Assembly (NCBI RefSeq): GCF_008326345.1
Contig: NZ_BJEN01000001.1
Coordinates: 744,001 to 808,000, forward strand
DNA from: Cutibacterium modestum
GTDB lineage: Bacteria; Actinomycetota; Actinomycetes; Propionibacteriales; Propionibacteriaceae
Direction of reading: 5' to 3'
DNA: 64,000 bases
Made by a program: the position numbers and the translations under genes. Below the pieces are notes generated by a model that did no database searches, was not told the origin of the DNA, and was given only the letters and a program-made list of their open reading frames with translations. Shown here one piece after another: positions 28,221 to 37,668 of this stretch (the first letter of the stretch is position 1; every line of letters starts with the position of its first letter).

Positions 28221-30536
28221 ATGGATGCTACCAATACATATACCGAGCAATTGGCGATTGATCTCGCTGGAAGCGCCTTGCTGCCAGCTCGGAAGGGTGT
28301 GGACGTGCATCGAATCGACGACACGGACGGTTCACTTCTCCTCGAATTCTCCGCAACCTCTTCTGGACGCCTGTTCGAACTTGTCGGGAAGAACGGGCGA
28401 ATAACAGTCGACGTGGAGGCAGACCGTCTTCTCGGCCGTATCGATCTGGGCGGAGAGTCTCGAAGCCTCGACGCCGAAGATGCACTGGGTATGTCAGATG
28501 GCACTATTCACTCCGTCGGGTTGACCTCTGACGAAACTGGCACGCATCTGTTTGCAGACGGCTACGAAGCATTCTCCGCCACGTTGCGAGCATGGTGCCG
28601 AGACCTGGGGGCAACCAACATCGTCATCAACCCATCGGGTGTTCTCGACGTACGACGTTTCAGAATGTGGAACTCGGCCTTGTCCTTGCAATCTATGGCA
28701 GCCAAGGCACCGGCGCCAATACCCTTCATCGAGTTCGCTGGTTCTGAGCTGTCAGCTCGAGACGCACGTCGTACCGGAGAACTCCGCCATGGCACGCTTC
28801 GAGCACGAACTCGCCTCCGTGGCAAAGGCCAGGGCGGAACCGTGCTCGCAGCCAGAGGGAGCGCTGGTCGGCTTTGTTTCGAAATCGTCGATGGCGACCT
28901 GCTCTTACACGTCGAGGTGGACGATGAACCGATTGCCCACGTACGCGCCCCGGGCAGATGGGATGACGGAAACTGGCATGATCTGGTAGCCGTCAGTGGC
29001 CGTGGCGCTATTGAGCTCTACGTTGATGGTTTCCTCGTGGCCCACGAACCAGGTGAGGCTTTCTTTGCCGATCTCGGCAACGTAGAGCGGGTGACCGTCG
29101 GAAAGGACCTCGAAGGGGCACGGCTGTTCGGCGAAGCGCAGACAGCATCCATCTTCAGCAGCGCGCTAACCGACGCCCAGGTCAAACGCCTCGCCAACGT
29201 AGCTCCTCTACGGACCCAAGCCCTCTTTGACACAGGGTATCTGGACTCGAAGAGCTATCGGATCCCATCGCTGATCAGACTCGATTCCGGAAGTTTTATC
29301 GCAGGTGCAGACCAACGTGTGAGCATTGCCAACGACAGCCCCAACGACATCAATTTCGTCATCCGTCGCAGCGAAGACGGCCGCCTGTGGGACGAGGCCG
29401 AAATAGTCCTCGAGTATCCCGGCGAGGGAGCCCTCGGGGCATCGGTCATCGACTCGGTTCTGTTCCAGGACCACAACTCGGGACGCGTGTTCTGTTTGAT
29501 CGATCAGTTCCCAGGTGGCGTGGGACAACCCAACGCAAAACCCGGGTCGGGCTTCGATGACCAAGGTCGGCAGCTTCTGTTCGACCGTGACGCGACCGCC
29601 TACGTCATCAATGCAGAAGGCATTATTACAACCGAGTCGGGGGAACCCACAGACTACACCGTTGACGAAGCCGGAAATATCTTTGAAGCTGGTATCTCCG
29701 CCGGCAACATCCATCTGGCCACGGGAGTGGACCCCCACGAGTCCCTGCTGACCCTGCGGACTAGCAACCTCATCCTCATCTACAGCGATGACGATGGAAG
29801 GACGTGGTCACGGCCCATCAATCTGAACCCGGCCCTCAAACAGCCTTGGATGCGGTTCCTCGGCACCTCACCGGGCAACGGAATCCAGCTGGAACACGGG
29901 ATGCACCAAGGCCGACTCCTGGCGCCGGTCTACTACAATCACGAGGAGGGGAAGACCTTTTCATGTGCTGCGGTGTACAGCGATGACGGTGGTCAGACAT
30001 GGAATCTCAGCAAGTCACCGAACGACGATCGCGAACTGTTCGGAAAGACCGTCAGCTCTCGAAATCTCGAGGATGACCGCGGATCGACCCATGAGTCAGC
30101 GTTAGTGGAGACCCCTGATGGTGTCGTGCACTCCTTCATGCGAAACCAGCACCCTTCCGGACGAGTGGCGCACGCAGCTAGCGTCGACGGCGGCGAGACA
30201 TGGGGCGAAGTGACGTTCGTCGAGCAGCTGACCGAAATTTTCTCCCAGCCCAATGCCATCTCCGTCCGAGATGAGTTCGGAACTGAATCGGTGGTCTTCG
30301 CCAATGCATCGATGATGCTCCCGTTCCGCGGTTGTGGTGTGTTGCGCCAGAGTTTCGACGGAGGCATGACCTGGCCACACAACCGCGTGCTCAATCCTCG
30401 TCATCACGTGTATCAGTGCATGGCCCAGCGAGACGAACGGACTCTGCTCGTCCTGTGGGAACGGGAGTGGCAAGGCCTGTTCCTGACCGAAGTTCCGCTG
30501 TCATGGCTCACCAATTCGCGCAGCACATTGGGGTAA
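28221..30536 (+). CDS. Sialidase (exo-alpha-sialidase) with N-terminal lectin-like domains, no signal peptide
   Basis: 771 residues. The N-terminal third (about 20-325) looks like one or two concanavalin/LamG-like domains (GNWHDLVAVSGRGAIELYVDG is typical). The C-terminal six-bladed propeller has the RIP motif SYRIPSL near residue 346 and four Asp boxes: SDDDGRTW (about 522), SDDGGQTW (587), SVDGGETW (654) and SFDGGMTW (711). It should release terminal sialic acid from glycoconjugates. No signal peptide or cell-wall anchor is visible at MDATNTYTEQLAIDL. The enzyme may be cytoplasmic, acting on imported sialosides, or leave the cell by a non-classical route. It lies 72 bp after nanT, probably in one operon. 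Confidence 0.88.
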   Translation: MDATNTYTEQLAIDLAGSALLPARKGVDVHRIDDTDGSLLLEFSATSSGRLFELVGKNGRITVDVEADRLLGRIDLGGESRSLDAEDALGMSDGTIHSVGLTSDETGTHLFADGYEAFSATLRAWCRDLGATNIVINPSGVLDVRRFRMWNSALSLQSMAAKAPAPIPFIEFAGSELSARDARRTGELRHGTLRARTRLRGKGQGGTVLAARGSAGRLCFEIVDGDLLLHVEVDDEPIAHVRAPGRWDDGNWHDLVAVSGRGAIELYVDGFLVAHEPGEAFFADLGNVERVTVGKDLEGARLFGEAQTASIFSSALTDAQVKRLANVAPLRTQALFDTGYLDSKSYRIPSLIRLDSGSFIAGADQRVSIANDSPNDINFVIRRSEDGRLWDEAEIVLEYPGEGALGASVIDSVLFQDHNSGRVFCLIDQFPGGVGQPNAKPGSGFDDQGRQLLFDRDATAYVINAEGIITTESGEPTDYTVDEAGNIFEAGISAGNIHLATGVDPHESLLTLRTSNLILIYSDDDGRTWSRPINLNPALKQPWMRFLGTSPGNGIQLEHGMHQGRLLAPVYYNHEEGKTFSCAAVYSDDGGQTWNLSKSPNDDRELFGKTVSSRNLEDDRGSTHESALVETPDGVVHSFMRNQHPSGRVAHAASVDGGETWGEVTFVEQLTEIFSQPNAISVRDEFGTESVVFANASMMLPFRGCGVLRQSFDGGMTWPHNRVLNPRHHVYQCMAQRDERTLLVLWEREWQGLFLTEVPLSWLTNSRSTLG

Positions 30537-30610
30537 TCCACACAGCGGCAACAGGTATCACCGATTCAATGTATTAATGATGTGGAAGACTTGACGGATA
30601 GGGGTTCAGC

Positions 30611-32302
30611 ATGTACCAAAGGATTTCACGCCGATCCGCATTGATCTCTGGCGGGGCAGCCTTGCTCTGGGGCATGGCAGGCCAGCTCTCTACGCATTCT
30701 CCTGCACTCGCTACACAGGAGGCTGACGGACTCGAAGTGTTCAACAGAGAAAATTCACCATCACACTTTTTCCGCGTTCCTTTCATGGTGGCCACTGCCA
30801 ATGACACATTGGTCGCGGGCTGCGATGCAAATCGCGCAACAACTGGCGACTCCGCAGACAATATCGATGCCCTGATTCGCAGAAAACCCAACGCATCCCG
30901 TTACTCGATCTCCAACGGATGGGAACCCCCGTCACTGATCAAGCCGTTGGAGATGCGAGATTATTCGGAAAAGTATGGGTATTCCCCCACATCATCCTCC
31001 GTCATCGACGGCGCCATCATCGAGGACTCAGTTCGAAATCGGCTGATGATTGTCATCGACCTCTGGGCCTGGAACGGCGGCGTGTTCGAACACCTCAACG
31101 TCGCCCCGGACGGCTCCGTCAGCGGTGGACGCCCTCGAAAGTTCCCCCTGGGAGATGGTTTCGCCACCGTTGCCGGACGGGACATGCTCCTGCTCTCGAC
31201 ACACAACGCCACAGGGGACGCCGACGGGTTGAGGGGAAATATCAATCTGAATTTCGATCGCTCACAATTCGATCTCGTAGCTGACCTCGATGGCCCCCGC
31301 GACCAGTGCGGCCGCATTCGGATTTATGAATTGATCGGTACACCTCGTCCATACACCACCGCTGGAGTCGATGACTCGAATCTCGCTCTCGGACGGCGAT
31401 CAAGATATTCCTTGGACGACGATTTCAATCTCTTCGAGGCGGGAATTCCTCTGTACGTGTTCCAGTACGGTTCAGCTCGCATCGCTCCGATGCGCGTCTT
31501 CTACAAGGATTCAATCCTTCAAGTCTTCAACACTAATCACATCGTGGAGATCTACTCATATGACGATGGTCAGACATGGAACATGGGAAAACTGGTGACA
31601 CGACAGTTCAGACCCGTAGATTCTCGATATACGCTCATCGCACCAGGTCGGTCCATTCAGGTCCGCGCAGGGGAACACGCCGGGCGCATCGTCGTTCCGA
31701 CCTACATGATGCTGCCTGCCGGCATTTCGTGCACTACTGTCTACACTGACGATGGTGGGGTAACTTGGCAACAAGGACTCCCGATGCCAGCCACTATCGA
31801 TCTCCACGAAAGCGCGATCACCGAGGTTCTACCCGGCGTGTTGCGCAGCTTCAACCGACATTCCGCCTCTTCCGGCGGAAAGGTACTGACCGCCGAGAGC
31901 CTGGATGGCGGCCATTCCTGGAGCACGCTGACCTCCGCGTTCGGCGACGACGACCAGGGCGTCGCATGTCAGGTCTCTGCGCTCATGTTGAAACAAACCA
32001 TCGCATCACCTACGACCGGAGAACAACTCCCGGCTCTCATGGTCGTTTCAGCAAATGATCGCAGGCGTCGACATGGCGTCGCCCATGTAGCAGTTGTCCA
32101 TCGATCCTCGGCGGCATCCGGGCCACGCTCCGAACTTGAATGGGTGAGTCACACCGACATCACGAGTCCACAGACCCTCTTTGCTTATTCCTCGATCGCC
32201 CAGTTGTCCAACGGCCGTGTTCTCCTGCTCTTCGAATCGTCAGCTACGGATTCATGGGCAGACGGGCTTCAACGCATATATCTCCGGGAACTGAAGCCAT
32301 GA
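30611..32302 (+). CDS. Secreted sialidase-like protein with Tat-type signal
   Basis: 563 residues. The N-terminus QRISRRSALISGGAALLWGM resembles a twin-arginine signal, with likely cleavage after PALA near residue 35. The propeller domain has a diverged RIP motif (FFRVPFM, near 53) and three Asp boxes: SYDDGQTW (about 316), TDDGGVTW (379) and SLDGGHSW (431). It is shorter than its neighbour and lacks lectin domains and a membrane anchor. It is a probable extracellular sialidase acting on host glycans, although the unusual RIP motif leaves room for a trans-sialidase or another propeller hydrolase. It is 75 bp after the first sialidase gene. Confidence 0.8.
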   Translation: MYQRISRRSALISGGAALLWGMAGQLSTHSPALATQEADGLEVFNRENSPSHFFRVPFMVATANDTLVAGCDANRATTGDSADNIDALIRRKPNASRYSISNGWEPPSLIKPLEMRDYSEKYGYSPTSSSVIDGAIIEDSVRNRLMIVIDLWAWNGGVFEHLNVAPDGSVSGGRPRKFPLGDGFATVAGRDMLLLSTHNATGDADGLRGNINLNFDRSQFDLVADLDGPRDQCGRIRIYELIGTPRPYTTAGVDDSNLALGRRSRYSLDDDFNLFEAGIPLYVFQYGSARIAPMRVFYKDSILQVFNTNHIVEIYSYDDGQTWNMGKLVTRQFRPVDSRYTLIAPGRSIQVRAGEHAGRIVVPTYMMLPAGISCTTVYTDDGGVTWQQGLPMPATIDLHESAITEVLPGVLRSFNRHSASSGGKVLTAESLDGGHSWSTLTSAFGDDDQGVACQVSALMLKQTIASPTTGEQLPALMVVSANDRRRRHGVAHVAVVHRSSAASGPRSELEWVSHTDITSPQTLFAYSSIAQLSNGRVLLLFESSATDSWADGLQRIYLRELKP

Positions 32303-32522
32303 CACCACACTGGCGGGCACCAGCGCCGGCCAATCTCCACCACCATAGACGGTTACATCCCAATTTTCGAGACGTGACCGAAGTTTTGCCACATTCTGTG
32401 TCTCTCGCTTCCGGGGAGCGACGGGAATGGGTCCGACACGATAGAATCCACTGGTCACGGGGCAGTCTGCGCCCCGGCAATCTACCCCGCACATGCCCGC
32501 CGACCCGGAGGAGCCGCGCACC

Positions 32523-33293
32523 ATGCCCAAGAGCCAGGCAGCCAAGGAACTCGCCGCGAAGCAGAAGGCCCAGGCCAAGGCCGAGAAGGAACGCCGCAAG
32601 CACTCCGACAACCCCAAAGACTGGGGCACCGGAAAACAGCTTGCCGAGACGTTCAAACTGACCCGCCAGGTTGACCCACAGCTCCTCTGGTGGGTCATTG
32701 GTTCTTTTGTGGCAGGCGTCGTGGTGTTCACCGTCCTCGGTCTTATTCTTACCGACCTGTGGTGGGCGTGGCTCATCGTTGGCATTTTTGCTGGTGCTGC
32801 TGCCGCTATGTGGGTCTTCCAGTGGCGCGCTAAACGTTCCATGTATGCCCGATTCAAGGGCCAAACCGGATCAGCCGAGGTTGCCCTGTCTCTACTCGAC
32901 AAGAAGAAGTGGACTTCTACCCCTGCGATCGCCTTTACCCGTCAGCAGGATGTCGTTCACCGCGCTGTCGGTCCGGGCGGAATCGTCCTCATTGGAGAGG
33001 GGCACGGTAACGGTCTACGTAACCTGCTAGCCACCGAGACTAAGCGCCACGAGCAGGTCGCCTACGGCACCCCGGTGACGTCGATCATCATGGGCAACGA
33101 CAAGGGGCAGGTACCGCTGGAAGAGCTTGACAAGTACATCAAGAAGCTTCCCAAGGCTCTCAACACCAGCCAGGTCGACGAAGTCGTCAATCGTCTCAAG
33201 GCCCTTGACGCCATGCGCCCCAAGGTGCCGCTGCCGAAGGGACCGATGCCGAGTTCAATGAAGGGCGCCCGCGCCGCCATGCGAGGACGCTGA
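32523..33293 (+). CDS. DUF4191 membrane protein
   Basis: 256 residues from MPKSQAAKELAAKQKAQAKA. The N-terminus is highly basic. Two helices follow (LLWWVIGSFVAGVVVFTVLG and WWAWLIVGIFAGAAAAMW), then a soluble domain containing VHRAVGPGGIVLIGEG. GGAGGAG precedes this ATG, so it is preferred over 32493. In many actinobacteria this gene directly follows lipA and precedes an RDD gene and glnA1. Here it is separated from lipA by the CAMP/sialidase island and from the RDD gene by another 12.7 kb. Function unknown. Confidence 0.8.
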   Translation: MPKSQAAKELAAKQKAQAKAEKERRKHSDNPKDWGTGKQLAETFKLTRQVDPQLLWWVIGSFVAGVVVFTVLGLILTDLWWAWLIVGIFAGAAAAMWVFQWRAKRSMYARFKGQTGSAEVALSLLDKKKWTSTPAIAFTRQQDVVHRAVGPGGIVLIGEGHGNGLRNLLATETKRHEQVAYGTPVTSIIMGNDKGQVPLEELDKYIKKLPKALNTSQVDEVVNRLKALDAMRPKVPLPKGPMPSSMKGARAAMRGR

Positions 33294-33300
33294 ACCCCCG

Positions 33301-35106
33301 TTGGCCGGCACAAATATCGTCAACGCCGATCGCATCTCAAAATCCTGGGGTACCCGAGCGGTCCTCTCAGAGGTGTCTCTGGGGTTATCTACTGGGGATG
33401 TCATCGGCGTTGTGGGGCGCAATGGAGACGGCAAGTCTACCCTCTTAGCCCTCCTCACCGGTGCCTTAGAGCCCGACTCCGGGACTGTGACGCGCACTAA
33501 CGGAATTTCCATAGGGGTGCTCGATCAAGCTGAGACCCGTAACGATCAGACTGTCCGCGACCTCATCGTCGCTGGCCAGCCCGATCACGTTTGGGCAGCT
33601 GACCGCAAGGCTCGTCCAATCGTCGAGGACATGCTTTCCGACATTGACCTTGACCGCCCTATGACGGACCTTTCCGGCGGGGAACGACGACGGGCTGCGC
33701 TGGTTTCGATCATGCTTGGACATCATAACCTGCTTGTCCTTGACGAGCCCACCAACCACCTCGACGTCGAGGCAGTGGCATGGCTGGCAAAACACCTGCG
33801 CCACCTCCAGGAGCGCGGCGTGGCAATGCTCGTCGTCTCACACGACCGTTGGTTCCTCGACGAGATCTGCACCGATATCTGGGAGGTCCACGACACCACC
33901 GTCGAGGCTTATCAAGGCGGTTACTCGGCATACACCCTGGCCCGGCTAGAACGAACCCGCATCGCTGCCAGTAACGAGGCCAAGCGTCAGAATCTTGCGC
34001 GTAAAGAATTAGCGTGGTTGCGTCGAGGAGCCCCTGCCCGTAGCTCCAAACCGCGTTACCGAGTCGAAGCCGCCAATGCCCTCATCGCGAACGTGCCCGA
34101 GCCCCGCGACAAGCTTGAGTTAGCACGCTTTTCCGTGGCCCGGTTAGGCAAAGATGTACTGGACCTCAACGATGTCACCGTCACCGTCTCTTCCAACGAG
34201 CTCGGCGAACGCACCCTGCTTGACAAGGTGACATGGTCGATCGGCCCGGGCGACCGGATCGGTCTGGTTGGCGTCAACGGAGCTGGCAAGTCCACCCTGC
34301 TTAACCTTTGTGACGGTTCTCGCAAGCCTGACTCAGGCCGGGTCAAACGAGGCAAGACTCTGCGCCTGGCTCACCTACGTCAAGAAGTTGATGACCTCGA
34401 TTCGACGATGACGGTCTTAGAATCCGTCAATGACGTCAAGGCAAGGACGAAACTGGCCACCGGTCACGACGCCTCCGCCACTGACCTCCTAGAAGGATTC
34501 GGATTCACCGGGCAGAAACTCGTCACCCGCATAGGCGACCTTTCGGGGGGCGAACGGCGTCGTCTTCAGCTGCTGCGCCTCCTCATGGACGAACCCAATG
34601 TGCTCCTCCTCGATGAGCCGACTAATGACCTCGACATCGACAGCTTGCGCTTGCTTGAGGACTACCTCGACTCTTGGCCGGGCACCCTCATTGTCGTCTC
34701 CCACGATCGCTGGTTCCTGGAACGGGTCTGCGACGTCGTTTGGGCTCTCATGGGAGATGGCACAGTGGCTCTCCTACCCGGGGGAATTTCCCAGTACCTC
34801 GAGCATCGTCGTAACCGGGAAACCGGCCCGTCGAAGTCAAGCCGGGTAGGCATCACCTCACAGGCCACCGAGCTGAAGAAGAGTGCCGCCAAGTTGCGTC
34901 AAGCCCACAAGAGCATGGACAGGCTCGATCGTCAGATGGGAAAGGTCCGCGACGAGCTGGCCCGCCTGCACAAGGAGATGGCCGCGAAGGCCGACGACTA
35001 CCAGGCGCTGGTAGATTTCCAGACGAAGGCCGATGAACTCGAGGAGCGGATGGCTCACCTCGAAGAGCAATGGCTCGAGGCCGCCGACATTGTGGAGGAT
35101 CAGTGA
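33301..35106 (+). CDS. ABC-F family ATPase, Uup-like
   Basis: 601 residues with two ATPase domains and no membrane part. Domain 1 has GRNGDGKST, LSGGERRRAAL and LLVLDEPTNHLD. Domain 2 has GVNGAGKST, LSGGERRRLQLL and VLLLDEPTNDLD. A C-terminal coiled coil (about 530-600) is typical of Uup. ABC-F proteins act on ribosomes or DNA rather than in transport. The likely start is the TTG at 33301, with GAGGA upstream and 7 bp after the DUF4191 stop; no ATG or GTG is available nearby. The GT87 gene overlaps its end. Confidence 0.88.
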   Translation: MAGTNIVNADRISKSWGTRAVLSEVSLGLSTGDVIGVVGRNGDGKSTLLALLTGALEPDSGTVTRTNGISIGVLDQAETRNDQTVRDLIVAGQPDHVWAADRKARPIVEDMLSDIDLDRPMTDLSGGERRRAALVSIMLGHHNLLVLDEPTNHLDVEAVAWLAKHLRHLQERGVAMLVVSHDRWFLDEICTDIWEVHDTTVEAYQGGYSAYTLARLERTRIAASNEAKRQNLARKELAWLRRGAPARSSKPRYRVEAANALIANVPEPRDKLELARFSVARLGKDVLDLNDVTVTVSSNELGERTLLDKVTWSIGPGDRIGLVGVNGAGKSTLLNLCDGSRKPDSGRVKRGKTLRLAHLRQEVDDLDSTMTVLESVNDVKARTKLATGHDASATDLLEGFGFTGQKLVTRIGDLSGGERRRLQLLRLLMDEPNVLLLDEPTNDLDIDSLRLLEDYLDSWPGTLIVVSHDRWFLERVCDVVWALMGDGTVALLPGGISQYLEHRRNRETGPSKSSRVGITSQATELKKSAAKLRQAHKSMDRLDRQMGKVRDELARLHKEMAAKADDYQALVDFQTKADELEERMAHLEEQWLEAADIVEDQ

Positions 35107-36284
35107 CCCTTCAAAGCGCTAGCCCGGCCGTCTCCGGGAAGCAAGAGATTTCGTCTCTCTTCTGGCCGACACTCGCCGTCATCATGACGACGGTGTCGTG
35201 GACGTTGATTATGCCGCGCCCAATCGATCTGAAGATCTACCGTGACTGTGTACGCGCCATGTTGGAGGACCCGAGCACGTTGTACACCGCGTCATCGGTG
35301 AGTGGTTTAGGGTTCACCTACCCACCCTTCGCAGCGGTTGCCCTCACCCCATTGGCCCTACTCCCCTCCCTCACAGCAACGATCCTCCACTATGCCGTCA
35401 GTGCGATCGCCCTCGTCATCATGATTGATCTGTTCTGGCGGCGTTGCGGACGCGAACCTCATCCATTCCTGACCGCCGTTCTCGTCGGAGTTTTAAACTT
35501 CAGCGAGCCCATCGGGAAAACCCTTGTCTACGGGCAGGTCAACCTCCAGCTAGCCCTTCTCGTCATTGTTGACGTCTTCCTTGTGCCCCCGAAGTGGCGC
35601 GGGGTGGGGGTCGGAGTGGCCACCGGGTTCAAGCTCACCCCGGGCATCTTCGCCCTCTGGTACCTCGTCACTGGTCAATTCAAAGCCGCACTTCGAGCAG
35701 CCGCGGCTGGTCTAGCCACAATCGCCATCGGGTTCGCGGTAATGCCTACAGCATCCTGGGAGTACTGGACCCACTACATGGTTACGCCTAACCGTCTGGG
35801 TGGGCTCACCTGGGCAGGCAATCAATCGCTTTCGGGCATGTTGCTGCGGCTAGGACGCGGCAATCTCACCCTCGTGTGGCTAATTCTGGTCGCGCTGTGC
35901 TGCGTCCTCGCTGCGGTCGCATCGCGGCGGCTGTGGCAAGAAGGGGACGCCGACCAGGTGTGGTCTCTGCTTTGCGCCGGGCTATGCGGATGCCTGGTAA
36001 GTCCCGTGTCATGGTCCCACCACTGGGTATGGGGGTCCTTTGCCATCATCGCCGGCCTAGCCGACTGTCGTCGTCGCCGGCAGATACTAGCCCTCATCTG
36101 GGCTCTCGCCACACTGACATGGATGGTCTGGTGGTTTCCTGCCGGTCGTAACCGAGAACTCACTGCAACATGGTGGCAGAAGATTCTCACGGACACCTAC
36201 GAGTTAGCGGGAATCAGCTGCCTCATCATCTTGGCGCGGAATTGTCGTAGATGTGAGTTGGGCGTGTCAGCCCCACGCACATAG
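35103..36284 (+). CDS. GT87-like polyprenol-phosphate-mannose-dependent mannosyltransferase
   Basis: 393 residues with about 10 predicted helices. It has the features of GT-C/GT87 alpha-(1,2)-mannosyltransferases of Actinobacteria: the first-loop acidic motif DLKIYRDCV, then TYPPFAAV, YGQVNLQLAL and KLTPGIFALWYLV, and NRLGGLTWAGNQSLSGM in a later loop. Such enzymes add mannose to lipoglycans at the outer membrane face. The GTG overlaps the ABC-F stop codon (GTGA), so an upstream extension to 35070 is rejected. Confidence 0.78.
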   Translation: MTLQSASPAVSGKQEISSLFWPTLAVIMTTVSWTLIMPRPIDLKIYRDCVRAMLEDPSTLYTASSVSGLGFTYPPFAAVALTPLALLPSLTATILHYAVSAIALVIMIDLFWRRCGREPHPFLTAVLVGVLNFSEPIGKTLVYGQVNLQLALLVIVDVFLVPPKWRGVGVGVATGFKLTPGIFALWYLVTGQFKAALRAAAAGLATIAIGFAVMPTASWEYWTHYMVTPNRLGGLTWAGNQSLSGMLLRLGRGNLTLVWLILVALCCVLAAVASRRLWQEGDADQVWSLLCAGLCGCLVSPVSWSHHWVWGSFAIIAGLADCRRRRQILALIWALATLTWMVWWFPAGRNRELTATWWQKILTDTYELAGISCLIILARNCRRCELGVSAPRT

Positions 36285-36470
36285 ACAGAAGAGGGCGAGC
36301 GGATGGAATCCACGATGTCTCCATCACGAGCCAAGGACATACCCATGACACCGAACGCGTGGAAATCACCCCACGGACGCTGTCCTACACCACCCCGAAT
36401 CCTGACGATCGGACCTCGCCCCGTCGACGCCACAGGCGTGTGACGACCTCGCCTTGGCTAGCCTCCGGAC
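36285..36470. other. Short spacer after the GT87-like gene
   Basis: Nothing recognisable lies here. It leads into about 1.2 kb of minus-strand gene remnants. Confidence 0.3.
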
Positions 36471-36700
36471 TCAGGCCCCCATACCCGAAGAGAAGATGAG
36501 CGATATTGAGAAGCAATGGCTGGCAGCAGCGGAGGCCGGGGAATGTGTGGGATACCAGTCCAAGTCGCCACAAGCCTTGCCGTGCAGGATTCCGGAGATG
36601 TCGTCCAACATGGTCTGTTGCCACCATGACCAATCATGCCCTCCCTCGTGGATGACCAGCGGTACCATCCAGTTCGCAACATCGTGCAACTCTTGCGTAA
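36471..36700 (-). pseudogene. Esterase C-terminal remnant
   Basis: The minus strand reads NWMVPLVIHEGGHDWSWWQQ followed by TMLDDISGILHG. The GGHDWSWW block is typical of the C-terminal catalytic-His region of putative esterases of the esterase D / enterochelin esterase class. No N-terminal catalytic part is found upstream in this frame, so only the tail of the gene survives. It lies just downstream of the ABC ATPase remnant on the same strand, as would fit an iron-siderophore uptake locus. Confidence 0.5.
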
Positions 36701-36790
36701 GAGGGGCCGCACGTGAAGTCGTACTCGTGCGTTGTGGATACCGATGCGAGTCGCTGCCGCAACCAGGGGCTCAGCGAAGGCCACTGTCTG

Positions 36791-37126
36791 TTAACGCCAC
36801 GTGGTGAGAACATCATGCGACGGCCCCTCTACATGGTGACGTCCATGGTGGAACACGGTGATTCGATCATTGTAACGAGCTGCGAACGACAGATCATGCA
36901 GAACAATAAGGACCAGCGGCCCCTGTCTGGCGAGCCGAAGGGCACGCGCCATGATGACTTCCTGGTGGCGTAGGTCGAGCGTCGAGGTCAGTTCGTCTAA
37001 CAACACGACTTGCGTGGTCTGGGCCAGGACACGAACAAAGATGGTACAGGTCAGCGGGATAGGAGTAGACCTGACGGAATCCCTAACATCCTCCGGATGC
37101 CTCACGAACTGGTAGGTCGGACTCAT
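36791..37126 (-). pseudogene. Remnant of a FepC/HmuV-type iron or heme ABC ATPase
   Basis: The translated fragment contains VRVLAQTTQVVLLDELTSTL, DLRHQEVIMARALRLARQ and VLIVLHDLSFAARYNDRITV. These correspond to Walker B, D-loop and H-loop of siderophore or heme importer ATPases. Walker A and the LSGGQ signature are gone, and the Walker B proline is Leu (DEL for DEP). This is a 5'-truncated, degraded gene. Together with the esterase remnant it suggests that an iron-acquisition locus has been lost here. Confidence 0.65.
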
Positions 37127-37209
37127 GAAAGGTACCTCTCATGGAGACCCTCGACCTTACCCGTCCGCCACGATCAGAAATTTGGCTCGGTCACGGATGC
37201 AGCAACTGA

Positions 37210-37401
37210 TTACCACGCGGCCTTAATGGCATCGGCAATTCTGGGTCCATGCCTCGTAACCCGCTTGATGACGATGCCAAGCGTGATACCCCAGGCGTAA
37301 GCGTCAGGCAATTTTACGCAACCAAGCAGTACAGGACCACGATGGCACCAGCGCGGATGGCATGCTGCCCCTACCCAACACTTTCCAAACGCGTTGTGCA
37401 T
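37210..37401 (-). pseudogene. Possible membrane-protein C-terminal remnant
   Basis: A short minus-strand frame ends LLGCVKLPDAYAWGITLGIV and then IKRVTRHGPRIADAIKAAW. It looks like the last helix and basic tail of a membrane protein, upstream of the ABC ATPase remnant. The family is not recognised. The next 270 bp (37.40-37.67 kb) hold fragments in both directions without an intact gene. Confidence 0.3.
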
Positions 37402-37668
37402 ACCGGGACATCACCCGCATTGAGGGGGCAGATGAACCACGCACAGAGCGCCTTGGATGAGCTGCACACGCAGATGGCTAAGGCCTTCTCCGACTCCCAG
37501 CAACGCACTGGTACATCTGGTCGGTCAGGCCGAGGAGCGTCTGCCCGGGGTTGAGGCCGCCGCGAAATATGGCACGTCCCCAGTACGGTCCGCTGCCAAC
37601 GACGCTTCGCGGCTCCCGCCCTGTCGACATGAGCGACCAGCGGGACACTCACGAGTTGTCCGAACCTG

